From: Liolophura sinensis
Taxonomy: Eukaryota > Mollusca > Polyplacophora > Chitonida > Chitonidae
Length of the DNA: 64,000 nucleotides
Direction of reading: 5' to 3'
Assembly (NCBI RefSeq): GCF_032854445.1
Contig: NC_088295.1
Span: forward strand, 38,305,385-38,369,384
Below, in pieces: positions 45,301 through 56,999 of the stretch (position 1 is the stretch's first letter; every line of letters begins with the position of its first letter). The notes beneath the pieces are model-generated. The model searched no databases. It worked only from the letters and a program-made list of their open reading frames with translations, and was not told the DNA's origin. A program made the position numbers and the translations under genes.

Positions 45301-48300
45301 AACTGATGATATCCCAAACATTAATATAAATATGATCTCTATATCTAAGGCTTGCCCCAGAAGACAGTGCGAGATTACATGCAGGAGGATATTTGAAAAA
45401 ACAGCGCCACAATTTGACTTGCGATCCTGCGCCAATTGTTCGGGTTAAAATCAAGAACAAGTAGATGAGGAGTATGAAATGCGATAGAAAAAGTGATTGT
45501 ACAACGCAATGAAACATTTAGATCTTGCTCCACACCTTCCACTTGTAGTTGTACTTCCGTTACATGGATAGCAGGTGATTACAAATGCACATCAAACTTC
45601 AGTTTAACACAGAAGTTCTCGGCATCTATGGAAAGAATCAAAGATGTAAGATGAATACATTTCTTGTTAATTTAAAATAACATTTTAGAATCAATCTTAT
45701 TCGTTTCTTACTGATTAACGTCTATGACACCAACTAGCATTCACAGTCAAACAATTTGGGAGCACCGATTGTTAAACCTCAAACAAACAAAACAGCTATT
45801 GTTTATAATGGTGTTATGTTACGTGGATGCAAGACGAATACTACTTGGCATAGTGGTAGTTGTGTAAAGGTCATGTGAGAATATTCTCCAAGCATCTAAT
45901 TGTCCGACGTATGACATATGTACACACTCCACAAACCATGTCCAAATGTATAAATAATGACCAAACATCGGCCAGTCTCAAATAATTTGTTCCCTGGTAT
46001 TCATTTGTGTAGTATCCCATATGATGAGATCAGGATGTCATGTGTTAGCAGCGCCTGTCAATTAGAGCTCATACATTTATGCAGTTAGAGTGCAGAGATT
46101 GCCATCATTTTGGGTCACTACATGTCTTACAATGAATAATTTCCTCCAGTCCTAATGGAGAACGTGTACAGTGATGACTATTTCTGGTGTGCCTAAATAT
46201 TGTCTTCACCCGCTTTTTGAGAATGATGGCGGCCCCATCCCGTATGATGTATATTTATGAAACTTTTTTCCGTTCATCTGTACATGCAAATTAAAAATTC
46301 AATACCAAATTAAACTTATTGCTTTAGAAAATAATTAACAAATAGATAGAATTAATACACCCACAATACCTGTTTGCTGAGAAACATATGATCATGTTGT
46401 TCAGCATGAAGTATATCCCAAAGCAGAATGCACAGCACTATGAGTTGAGTATAACATTATCCATACAATATAGTGCCAGTCACCTTTTACACTAATACAG
46501 CATATGTTTTAAACAAAATATTATTTAAGTATTCAAAAGAATCCTTGGCAGAAATGTCAACTTATTTAGATTCCTTCCTAATTCCAACACGAAGACATGC
46601 ATACATTTAAACTCCACAGCGCAAATGGTAAGATGTCTTCATTCAGTGAACACATGCAGAGAACATCATACTGTGAAAGAATTAACTCTGCCTCAAGTCA
46701 CATTTTACATACTTGCCTGTTGACCGGAATCTCCAGAGCTGCCTTTCCATGACATTCACTTAGATAACATAAAAGTTCATACAACAAAGTGACTTTCTTT
46801 TGATCTGATATTAAATTTGATACTTTATTTTGAGCATGTCGAAGAACATCACAGAAAATGATGTATTATGGAGATTTCTCAGTTTGGTGCCAGTTAACAA
46901 TAATCTTCAGGAAAGGTCAATGTAATGCTTTTTAGGACGTTCCAGAAAATATTCCATTCCATTCCATACAAGTTCTTGAGGTACAAAAGAATCTAAAACT
47001 CCTGGCATTGAAAAGCAGTGTGTTAACAGGAGATAGCGCCATGCTTCTAGATTTTCTTGACATTTAACCAGAACTGGGTAGAACACACTGCACTTAACCC
47101 TGCATTAATTTTCTATACTCTAAAACCGTTTGCAATGTATTGAAAGATTCGGACGAAGACCGAGCAGCAGTTCCGATACAGGACAAACTATTTACTTGAT
47201 TGGCTATGTATGATCATAGAATATATGACGTATGGACTGGTATGTCGGTAACTGGTTGACTTTTTACGCTGCCGTACCACAATAATAGATTCATGGCGCA
47301 TCTTAAAATATTACCAGTCCAAAATATTCCGGATCCAACTCAATTATACATGTTTTTTTTAGGGCGAAGCAATACACATTAGGCGCGTTGAGTGGAGACT
47401 CACGGAATCACAAACAGAGCCCACTGTGCAATGTGTACATAATATATCACTGAATAGAGGAATATTCTATCCTATATATCTAATTTCTTTACAAAAAGGG
47501 AAGCTTTACAATTTTTTATTCTCCCTTAGGAGGATAAGTTCTAGCTAGTTAATTTGTAGGGAAGGAAGGATCTTTAAATATATTCATGAGAACACAATTG
47601 CCAAGTTGTTAGATGATAACTTGGTGTAATGTTGAAAGTTTTAAAAGTCCCAGTCAAATATGTGCTGAAATATTGATCTACTCATATTATATCACTGTTC
47701 ATAAGTTCACAAATTCATCAATGTACACATAGTATAGTTTTGTCAGGAAAACTAAATTTATTAAACCTAATGTCTTCTAATGTTTTCAACAGCCTTCCAG
47801 TTGCTTCTCAAATTAAATTAAAGTCATCCACATGTTCCTGGTAACTTCCCTTATTAGTTATTCAACAGTTTTCCAATTATCACCACGATATATGCCTGGA
47901 CGTTCACCGCCATTGCCAAAATGTCATATTTTCATCCCTTAAATGGTTTGAGATGGTTATAATGAATGCTCCATTCTTTCCAAATGTTGTTTTGATATCT
48001 AGATTACACCAAAAATTACTTGATATAGTAATACCATGACAGAAGCTGTTTTTTCGATAGCTTTTTAACTGAACTTTGTGGATTGTTTCATACATTTCAA
48101 AATGGTCTCACCTGTGCATATTTTCTTTTGGAATTTATCGGCCATTTCTGTCTGTTCCATGAAATTCTCACTTCCGTATCTCTTCTTAATCTTTGTGCCA
48201 CACTTAATCTGTACGTTGCAGCCCAGCGGTCTGAGATGAGACTTGGGCCGGTCGACTTTGTTATTGTAATCACAAAGTTTTGAGTCTAATCGAGTTCAGC

Positions 48301-48740
48301 CTGTATGCTACCAATTACGTCTAGACCACTTCTTTGATAGCGCCAAAAAATTGATGTAAAACTTTTCATCGTGTTTCTAAGCAGATTTATGTTTCCCCCT
48401 GATCAATGGAGCACATGCATGTGAAAAGAATTACCCCGTCATATTACACGGACATACCCGCTCTCTAAATATGTACAGAATGTCATTCGCCCCATTGCCT
48501 GGGAAAATCTAAACGGTGTATGAGAGAGAAAGAGTATAGAGCAAACACGTGTCATAGCGACCTTCTCGCTGATTTTGATTAATGCGCATTGAGCTGTGCG
48601 ATTTAGCCGCCACAAGGAACAAATCTGTCAAGCAAAAAGTCTGTCCAAACAGAGCCATCAATATCATGGAAAATTCAAGGGTTAAATCTGCAGAAATGGA
48701 CTTCGACTAATGTTGTATTTGGGTCATAGTATGTATTGCA
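45301..48740. other. Non-coding stretch
   Basis: AT-rich, with no gene, SINE or RNA recognised. Open frames are short. Confidence 0.55.
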
Positions 48741-48830
48741 TTGATTTATTTATTTGATTGGCGTTTTACGCTGTAGTCAGGAATATTTCACCTACACGAC
48801 TCCCGCCAGCATTATTGTTGGAGTAAATCA
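48741..48830 (-). mobile_element. V-SINE (RUDI-like) tail fragment
   Basis: It has atttatttatttgattggcg, ttttacgctgtagtcaggaa, 'tatttcacctacacgac' and a diverged 'gccagcattattgttggag'. It breaks off inside the core. Confidence 0.75.
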
Positions 48831-49422
48831 GGTATTGTAGTTTTATCATTTAGTACGCAGACAAAACTGGTTGCATTTATATCTGACGGTTAATTCAATA
48901 TTCTCAGTTTTGGGATAAGTAATGCAAATGGCATCAATACTTTTTTCTTACCTGGTTATGTTTAAGTCGTTGAGGTTTGGGTGTCTGAAGTTGTTACATT
49001 TTGTAAACTTTTACATAAACAGTTACAATAAACCCCTAGAAAACGTTATAAACAACAATGAGAATACACCGTCTGCGTAGTTTTGCCTCTGTTGTGTATC
49101 ACTAGAAGATTATATTGTGGCCTCTACTTTTAAAACATTTAATCATGTTTTTTTCTGTTCTGTATTTGCGATCGGCAGAAGAACAAATTTTAACACCCTT
49201 TAGGTTAATAAACTGATGGACTTGCTTCAGTCAAGAATCTGAGGACATTTCATCACAAAGAAAGCAACAGAGCGAACCATGGTACCAACTGATAGGCTTG
49301 ATAATCATTATATGCCTGTTACGATGTCATCCTTTTAACTCCCGCCCAAACAATCTCAAAATAAACCCACAATATCCGGGGGAGTTTAACCTTCATTGAT
49401 CAATAAAAAAGTAAATCATAAC

Positions 49423-49959
49423 TCATGACTTAGGAAGACAGTTGCGGCACCCAGTTGGCAGATCACAGATTGGTGCCAACAGCTGCCCCTTTATGTCTGA
49501 CAAGCCTCTTTTCTGTACTTGACAGACTTTATGCGTTTGTGGCACACGCCTGCTTTGAGATTGACTTGTCAATACACCGATTAGTTCTAAGCCTTTTTCC
49601 CAGTCTGAGATTGACGGTCTTAACTCCTTTGGTTTTAATAAAAATGTCCTTTTTTCTGCAAACATCAATAAGCGGATATTTTGGGCCATTACTGAGTCTG
49701 ATGGAAGATGTCTCTCTGTTAAGTTCCGTTGGGTGCTGTAATAGGACAGTGTCTGTTCATCCACAATTTCGTCGGCCAGAAGGGTAAATGTCTTGTTACG
49801 GGTTAACACTTCAACCAAGTTCGTTTCACCATCTCTAATTACTAACTGAAGCTTACATAATACTATGGCCGTAGGGCAAGAAAAAGCGTTGTTGTTGTAG
49901 TAGATATTGTTCTTCATTTTTTGATTGTGGCGTGAATTTTTGACATTCATATGCGTCAC
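49423..49959 (-). CDS. 178-codon open frame, unrecognised
   Basis: The longest open frame outside the retrotransposon. No signal peptide, membrane segment or repeat is evident. The segment TFTLLADEIVD near residues 57-67 loosely recalls the 'LADE' motif in hAT-type transposases, but the following sequence does not match that family. No second catalytic motif or terminal repeats were found. It may be chance, an exon, or a decayed transposase fragment. The start is simply the first ATG. Confidence 0.2.
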   Translation of the reverse strand: MTHMNVKNSRHNQKMKNNIYYNNNAFSCPTAIVLCKLQLVIRDGETNLVEVLTRNKTFTLLADEIVDEQTLSYYSTQRNLTERHLPSDSVMAQNIRLLMFAEKRTFLLKPKELRPSISDWEKGLELIGVLTSQSQSRRVPQTHKVCQVQKRGLSDIKGQLLAPICDLPTGCRNCLPKS

Positions 49960-50163
49960 CGATTAAGGTGACTCTCACCAGGCAGTGGTTTTCGTGTAAC
50001 TTATACGACGCCTGACATGTTTTTGGGTTGAGAACATCGAGGTGCCCAAAGTAAACTACCTACCTGCTCCGGGTACATAAAAAAGCACTTTGTCAGTATG
50101 GAAAACTGACAGGGTGGATGGACATAGCGAGAGTGCTGTGTATCGTTTACGTTTTAACATTTT

Positions 50164-50372
50164 TTTATTTTATTTATTTTTATTTGATTGGTGTTTTACG
50201 CCGTACTCAAGAATATTTCACTTATACGACGGCGGCCAGCATTATGGTGGGTGGAAATTGGGCAGAGCCCATGGAATCCCACGTATGGCCGGTGAGGAAG
50301 CCAGCATGAGCTGGGCTTGAACTCATAGCGACCGCATTGGTGGTCATTACGCTGCGCTAGCTCGCTAATCAA
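50164..50372 (-). mobile_element. V-SINE (RUDI-like), near full length
   Basis: It has the tail (tatttttatttgattggtg), 'cgccgtactcaagaatattt', 'acgacggcggccagcattat', a diverged core, 'ggtgaggaagccagcatgag', the B-box region 'cttgaactcatagcg' and part of the head (cattacgctgcgctagctcg). About 40 bases before the head and in the middle are missing or altered. Confidence 0.87.
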
Positions 50373-50505
50373 GTGAGCTTACGTTTTTAACAATGTTAAT
50401 ATGACCAACTTAACAGGAATGGAGAAATCGCCTCTCAAAGAGTGAGAATCTTGTTAGTTTTCTCAACCAACAATTACTTTCTCAGAGGCATATGGTCAGA
50501 AATGA

Positions 50506-50836
50506 CCGGCTCCGATCGCATAGTTGGTAGAGCGTCCACTTTGGGAAGGTGGTAGATCCAGGGTCAATCCTAGGTCAGGTCACACCTTAGGCCTACAAAA
50601 AGGAAATTACGGCTTTCTCGCTTGGCGTTCATCATGAAGGGGATAGTGCAAGGAGTGGTATCAGTATAATTGCTTTCGATGAGTCGTCTCAGGGAAACGG
50701 TACTAGGTGAAAGAGCGGAGGAAATCCGCCTTGCTATAAAGAGGCACATGACATGCACTCAAAGGACTCCTTCGTCGTCATATGACTGAAAAATTGTTAA
50801 GTACGGCGTTAATCCCAAGCACTCACTCACTCACTC
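50506..50836 (+). mobile_element. tRNA-Arg-like SINE, full length
   Basis: The head has A-box-like 'tagttggtagagcg' at 50521-50534 and B-box-like gggtcaatcc at 50561-50570; related copies have a cttcgga loop, suggesting a tRNA with anticodon TCG. The body matches 26580-26868 and 61745-62095. It ends in 'acggcgttaatcccaagc' followed by actcactcactcactc. Confidence 0.88.
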
Positions 50837-51234
50837 GTAAGGAAAAATAGGGAAAAAGCGATATGTAAAACACGACAGTTTTTGCAAGTGCGTCTGTTTG
50901 CTTTGGCAGGTGTGTAAGGATATGCAGTTGGTGCTGTGTTACTGTGTGAAAAGGTGATTGTTTAAGCACATTAACGTGTCACTGAGCGCTTTCTTTTCAG
51001 GCAGCTACGCTGTAACCATGACAGTACAGCGTTTGAATGGCCGATATTTTTGGCTTTAGTATGTCGATAACGAAAAAAAAAAAGCAAAAATATCCCCCCC
51101 AAAACAAGATATTAAATTTCTTTATGCAGCAAGCCGTTGTCAGCTGTCATCTATAAAGAATTAAAATATCAAAATACGTAAAAAATACACAAAATCCTGA
51201 TATCGCATAGGGGCTGACCTGTTACATTGTCCTG

Positions 51235-51337
<103 letters not shown>

Positions 51338-51375
51338 TCTATGACTCTTTCCCACCGCGGAGCTTTCATAAAGGG

Positions 51376-51435
51376 TACGAGCACGTAACTACCTTGGCGA
51401 AATGTGCTGATTGTCATAGTAGTTATGTGCTCGTA
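51376..51435. repeat. Hairpin with 17-bp arms
   Basis: The left arm tacgagcacgtaactac (51376-51392) is the reverse complement of 51419-51435 with one mismatch, around a 26-base loop. A second small inverted repeat with 8-base arms (ggtttcgt and acgaaacc) follows at 51447-51466. Both lie just beyond the (TA)n tract. Confidence 0.85.
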
Positions 51436-51559
51436 CACGTTAAGAGGGTTTCGTAAACACGAAACCATGGTATTAGGCTCCTCGTAATGGGTTTATAAGT
51501 TCACTTGATGTAAGAGATCCCGGTTCGGGGTGCGTGCTGCTGTCACTGTTGTTCAGCAC

Positions 51560-51741
51560 CAAGAGGATAGGGAAAAGGTATAATTCGACTGGGTCAGGTG
51601 TCATGTCTGATGTCGTCGGCATGATATTTCAGAGGCAGCAGCACTTTGGCGGTATGGACTCGTCCTGCCACAAGAAGACACAAATTATGTACACACAACC
51701 AATGACTCCTCGTTGACATATGACTGAAAAAATGTTAAGAA
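51560..51741 (+). mobile_element. Decayed tRNA-Arg-like SINE
   Basis: Matches the 3' half of the copy at 50506-50836: a 'ggcagcagcac' block, 'cacaagaagacac', 'actcctcgttgacatatgac' and 'tgaaaaaatgttaag'. The head and the tail repeats are lost. Confidence 0.55.
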
Positions 51742-52077
51742 TTGTAAGATATTCATATGTCGTATGAATTGCGCTGTGTAACAGAGAAATATTTATTTGT
51801 GTTGAAGTCTTCAAGTTGATAAAACAAATCGCACCAGGTGAACTGTTCTTCACAAAAGTTGTTTCTTTCGTTTTGCTTTGTACACACTAAATTGCCAGCT
51901 CTTAATTGAGTACTTTCAGCAGATATACAACTGTTTTTAAACAAGCCTACACGTGTACACTTCGCCTCCAAACACTTGCGCGTGGCCTGGCTCCTGATTG
52001 ACCATTTTTATAGTGATTTATTTTCATGCGGTTGTTAGTCTTCAGTTTTCCTAACAAGAGTAAAATCCCTAAATGTC

Positions 52078-52130
52078 TGCGCCGTGATTTAGCATGCTGA
52101 CCCCTTTGGCCACGGCTCCCCCCCCCCCCC
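52078..52130 (-). mobile_element. V-SINE head fragment plus C13 run
   Basis: 'gcgccgtgatttagcatgct' and 'ccctttggccacggctcc' resemble the head at 18781-18820 (gcgccgtgctgacatgct, ccctctcagccactgaggcc). A run of 13 C follows at 52118-52130. The rest of the SINE is missing. Confidence 0.55.
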
Positions 52131-52452
52131 TTGCCATGATTAATGAAATTGGTTGTTATCTCTTCACATATAAATATATACGGCTATACTCCGAATTCTT
52201 AAAGGAAACGTTGCAGGATTAATCCTTACGCCGTTGTTAAAAAAATCCATAGTAAGGAGAATACATGGTCCAGCTCAACTACCCTCACTAATCAAAATCA
52301 AGGGAGATAACTGATTTCCCTTATCCCACATCTCATCTTTTAGTAATGTATTTGCGTAATGAGTCAATTAATTCAAACAATTTCATTTTGTTTTGTACGC
52401 AGTTCTGAAATCCGCTTTACGGCGTGTGCCATGCGTAACACTGAAAGATTTC

Positions 52453-52600
52453 TTTAATTTATTCATTTTATTGGAATTTTATGTCTCAAGCAAGAAAACT
52501 TCACTTACGACAGCAGCCAGCATCTTGATGGTGTGGTGTGTACATCTTTATGTGTGTGTACATGTACGACGAAAGCGGAAGTCAGTATAAACTGTGCTAC
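52453..52600 (-). mobile_element. V-SINE (RUDI-like), strongly diverged
   Basis: It has 'aatttattcattttattgg', 'attttatgtctcaagcaaga', 'cttcacttacgacagcagcc' and 'agcatcttgatggtg', then a remnant resembling 'gaaagcggaagtcagtataa'. The interior is interrupted by a GT-rich stretch. Confidence 0.6.
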
Positions 52601-53520
52601 GTTAACAGGCAAAATTTACCAAATAGGCCCGGGAGACCTCAGCACTGAACGATATCCAATCGAGATGACTAGATACGTAAGAGATTAGTAACGGATGTTA
52701 CTCGAATATCTTCAGATACCGGTAAATTAAATAAGCTGATTGACTACACATACATTAGCCTGCCAATAATTTCCTTTGACCTCTAAACCACCTTTTAAAA
52801 TGTCGATGAAGATGTTTAATCTTCCTGGTGTCTTATCTTATCTTATACGGTAATTCATCTTGTCGTGCACTTGTGGCCAGTATTTCGCTTTAATACTCAT
52901 AAAAGGCTTTTCATTAAATTGCCTCTCTTTCTCACAAACACGAGGTTTTAAGAACAGACTGCGACCATACCGTTTAGCAGTGTCAGAAATCTGAACCGGA
53001 ATCGTCAAACGTAGCAACTGAAGTAAATCGGCGATAAGTTTCAGAATCATAACCGCAAAGCTTTCGTCCAGGATTGCATAATACCACCGTTAATTTGGAT
53101 ATCGATGAGGGAGCGCACCTTACTTGCCCAAACGGGGTTTATCTGTGATGGATGAACGGAATACCATCTAATTCGTCTTCATTTATTACAAGTTATCTGT
53201 TCGGAAAAAGAGCAAAAGCTATAACAGAAGAACGATTTTCAATCATTAATCAGCATCAATCATAATAAAGTCTCTTGCACTGACTGGGTATAAATGAAGC
53301 AAATACCCACTGCATCCATAATACACCTGCTCCTGGTAACAGTATATTTCTTCTACTCTTCCATCATGTATATATTGAAACACTTAGCTACACTGAGACT
53401 ATGAGAACTCATTTGTCTTAACTCAATTAATGCATGTCGCTGTGAAGATGTTGGCTTAATCTGAGCTTCAGATGGATCCCTTATATCTTCAAGTATCTTC
53501 AAGGATTTCTAGGTGATTGT

Positions 53521-53744
53521 GCCCAGTGTAATGACACAGGAGCCTCACACCAATGCGGTCGCGGTGAGTTCAAGTGCTGGCGTCCTCTCCAGCCGCAAGT
53601 GGGAAGGTCTCCTATCAACTTGCGGATGGTTGTGGATTTCCTTCGGAATCAGCTCGGTTTCCTCCCATCATAATGCTGGCCGCCCTTGTATAAGTGGAAT
53701 ATTCTTGAGTACGGCGTAAAACATCTATGAAATAAATAAATTAA
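53521..53744 (+). mobile_element. V-SINE (RUDI-like), plus orientation
   Basis: Read in SINE sense it has part of the head (gtaatgacacaggagcctca, caccaatgcggtcgcggtga), the B box 'gtgagttcaagtgc', 'gcaagtgggaaggtctcc', the V core 'cggtttcctcccatcataat' with 'gctggccgccc', and the 3' end 'attcttgagtacggcgtaaa' plus aaataaataaat. The A box is truncated. A 68-codon frame inside it is not a gene. Confidence 0.88.
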
Positions 53745-54411
53745 TTCCAGGTACTTGACAAGCGGCCAACCTTGTGATTGAGTCTGGCAGATCTGGTTGG
53801 AATTGTATCAGGTTCTTGTCGCGATGCATCCAGCTTTTTGGCTCAAAACCTATCTTCTATAGGAATACCTTTATGGAAGTCTCCCGGGAATATGAAAGCA
53901 CACAATTATGTCATATTTCGCATCGGGGAATACAAAAGTAAACCAATTAAATAATATTTCTGAACACGCCGACATATAAAATTATTCAGGGATATTTTGG
54001 CACATATCCATCGGATATGACCATTGTCCTGTTGGCGATACTGTACCAAATAACTTGTTTAAATAAGGTATTGCTTACTACCCTCAGTTTGTTTAAACAA
54101 CTTCTGTTCATTAACGGTTATAAGTTCTGTACAGTGAACACAATTGATAAGCTGTACTAAATACTTTGAACGTACCTTTTAGTACATTCCTGACCAAAGT
54201 TAACGTTATCTTAAGGTTTAATGAGGGGCTGGAATGTTACACGGATGGAGTTTTAAGGAACAGTGAGCAACGGCACAGGTGAGCAAAATTTTGCAGAATT
54301 TTTTCAGGACATTTGTGGCAACCATATTGTCATTTCAATAAACTGCTTAGTTAAAAAGATAAGCGACAGTTCACTGTGTGATCACAAATACACAAACAAA
54401 AGTAGTGAAAG

Positions 54412-54866
54412 TGAGTTGAGGTGAAGTGACTAGATGAAGTGAGGTGGGCAGACGAGGTGAGGTGAGCAGGCGTGGTGAGGAGGAATACGGGGTGGTGAGC
54501 AGACGATGTGAGATGAGTTGACGAGGTGAGGTGTACCCAAGGTGTGAGGTGAGCAGACGGTGAGAGGTAAGCAAACGGTGTAAGGTGAGCAGCTAGACGG
54601 GGCGAGGTGAGCCGACGAAGTGAGGTTAGTCGTCGAGGTGAGGTGGGCAGACAATTTTATGTGAGCACAGGAGGTGAGGTGAGTATACGGGTGCGCTGAG
54701 CAGTGAGGTGAGGTGAGTAGATGAGGTGAGGTGAGGTGAGTTTTGCAGACGAAGTGGCGTGAGCATACAAGGTGAGGAGAACAGAGGTAATGAAGTGAGT
54801 AGACAGGCTGAGGAGAGCCGAGCAGACGAGGTGAGGTGAGTAAACGATTTGAGCTGAGCTGAGCTG
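54412..54866. repeat. GGTGAG-rich degenerate tandem array
   Basis: About 450 bases of imperfect units around gaggtgaggtgagcagac (roughly 18-20 bp), G-rich on the plus strand and poor in C. It ends in three TGAGC units near 54848-54864. Minus-strand frames (for example 54430-54654) are Ser/Pro/His-rich by-products. Confidence 0.93.
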
Positions 54867-54869
54867 TAC

Positions 54870-56420
54870 ACGTGGTGTACTGCAGTGCAACAGCTTGTTT
54901 ATTACTTTGTTTTCCTGTAATTTGAAGTCTCTTTCGTCACAAGCGTCCCTTCTTATTGCAGGCCATTTTCAGCGCGAAATTATAGGTAACACATTATAGG
55001 TTGTTTCCATTGTTGTCGAGACCAAGGTGTCAATACTTGATCAATGGTGATGATTCGTGTATTCTTACGTAAAGTTTTTTTATGAAGCCACTTTCATTCC
55101 AGCAATATGATATGTTTTACACGTAAAAAAAAAAAAATCACCAGTATAAATTAAAGCAAGTCGGTGATTTACTCCGAGCGATTTGGTTTGCCCCAATAAT
55201 ATACTGGCTATATACTATCAAATAAGTAAATTGTTTCGGAGTTTGGCGTTAAGCGAAATTACAAATATCAAAACTTGACATCCGATTTATTAAGCGTAGA
55301 CTCCAAGCGCTTGGATACCGCAGTCCTGTCCAGGCAAGAATTTCCGATAACTGTACAGCTGAAAATCTTAGCGGGCGTTTTAAGTAAAGTGATCTTTTGG
55401 ATGAATGTGGTTGTTTTGAGACACCTAAGTACCTCAGAGTGACGTGTTACTTGACCTCCATCTAAATAAATCAAGTCGAATCGCGAATCATGTTCTATGC
55501 AATTCATGTGTGTATGAATGTATTTTTTGTATGAAGGCTCAGAGTAATTGATGTCAAAAACAGGACAGGATAAGCTGACACATTTCTGTCGAGAGCAGAG
55601 AACAAGTATTTCTAGGTGAAGTGTCTGTTACAAGTGAACATGAGTGAGTTGGTCATTCGTATTCACATCCTTGACACATTCAGTAGACAAAGAGGACAGG
55701 CATTTGCCGCGTTTTGAGAAACCTGTTTGATCTCACGAATTTAACCTTTTTGGAGTTACCTTTCGGTTATGTCTTGAACCGCATAAACGTGCCAATCAAG
55801 AGGTCTGTGACGGAAAAGAATGTTGATTTCTTTTCTCTTGTTAACCTGATTTCTGACTGAGTGAGAGATGATTGGATTGGACATGTGAAAGTCAATACTG
55901 TTGATTTCATTGGCCCAATTAATTGTAGTGTGCAAGATTGCTTATGAGCTCTGCGTTAATCAGCTCATCAACGATAGGCGTGAGAGACTACATGGAACGA
56001 AGAAAACACGCTTTGTGAGTGGTGACGCTGTACCTCTGTTATCGACACCACGGCATTGCTCAAGAGATGATTCGAAAGCATCATCTGAGATTAATTAGAA
56101 AGGATATCCCTAGGCCAGTCAGTTTATCCATTTTTTATTGCTTACATGCCCACGGGAGCAGTCATTGGCCGTATGATAAGGTATTAGTGACACGTCGATC
56201 CATTGATGAAAAAGTAGCCGTAAGGAACATTCTTAAAATAACGGGTAGAGAGTTAAGCTGAATGTGTTCCACGATAGCTCGGCAACCTTGTCAAACAGGC
56301 GTTAAGTATCATCAGATAAGCAGGCTTAAATACTTTTCAGGAATTTTTAAAGACAACATCGCAGTGTTGAGCGTGTTTACGATAACGGGCGTAAGCAATA
56401 TCTATTCCACTGGCTATTTG
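54870..56420. other. Non-coding stretch
   Basis: No gene recognised. It contains an A13 run near 55128 and short frames without domains. Confidence 0.55.
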
Positions 56421-56422
56421 TC

Positions 56423-56510
56423 AGCCACCGATGGCCGTTGGTTTCCCCCGAACCTCCCACCATAATCCCGGTCGAAGTCGTATAAGTGACATATTCCTGA
56501 GCATTCTCCT
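56423..56510 (+). mobile_element. V-SINE (RUDI-like) core fragment
   Basis: 'ggtttcccccgaacctccca' and 'ccataatcccggtcgaagtc' then 'gtataagtgacatattcctg' correspond to the V core and 3' region in SINE sense. Head and tail are absent. Confidence 0.7.
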
Positions 56511-56877
56511 CACAGCGCATGCGTATCTTTCGCTTTACATCACTGCCCCCGCATGTAAATTTTGTACAGAAATCTTGAACAACGCCTCGGTGTAGGCCTC
56601 GATGATGAGGCAGAAAGTGATGTCAGACAACACAAACAGTTCGTGTCAATCTCTGCCTCTAACAATACTCTATGCCCCTGTATTTTCTTTATCTAGAGTA
56701 TGTATACAATATGATTCTAACAAAATCTAGAACAATTTTATTTTGAATGCTGATTAAATAATTCTACATGAGGACACACGTGACGAGGATCAGACAAAAC
56801 GAGCCTACGTGTGTCTTACAACCTTAAGTTAAAGCTTGGCAAATGGTGGCAGTGATGTGAAGCAAACGGTACATAGT

Positions 56878-56941
56878 GACGCATGCGCTGTATGGAATAT
56901 GATTCTTGAGTACTGCGAAAAACACCAGTTAAATAAATAAA
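56878..56941 (+). mobile_element. V-SINE (RUDI-like) 3' end fragment
   Basis: 'ggaatatgattcttgagtac' followed by 'tgcgaaaaacaccagttaaa' and taaataaac matches the family's 3' end. Confidence 0.65.
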
Positions 56942-56999
56942 CACATACATATTGCAACGGCAGAACTTGCGCTGATTTTCTCGTTCTTTTTATCTTTTC

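Noticed and set aside
45142-45435. Glu/Asn/Arg-rich protein with heptad-like repeats
   Set aside because: Arises from the degenerate TTCCCAG array read on the minus strand.
54371-54890. Ser/Pro/His-rich minus-strand proteins
   Set aside because: They are overlapping frames in several phases of the GGTGAG array, a by-product of low complexity.
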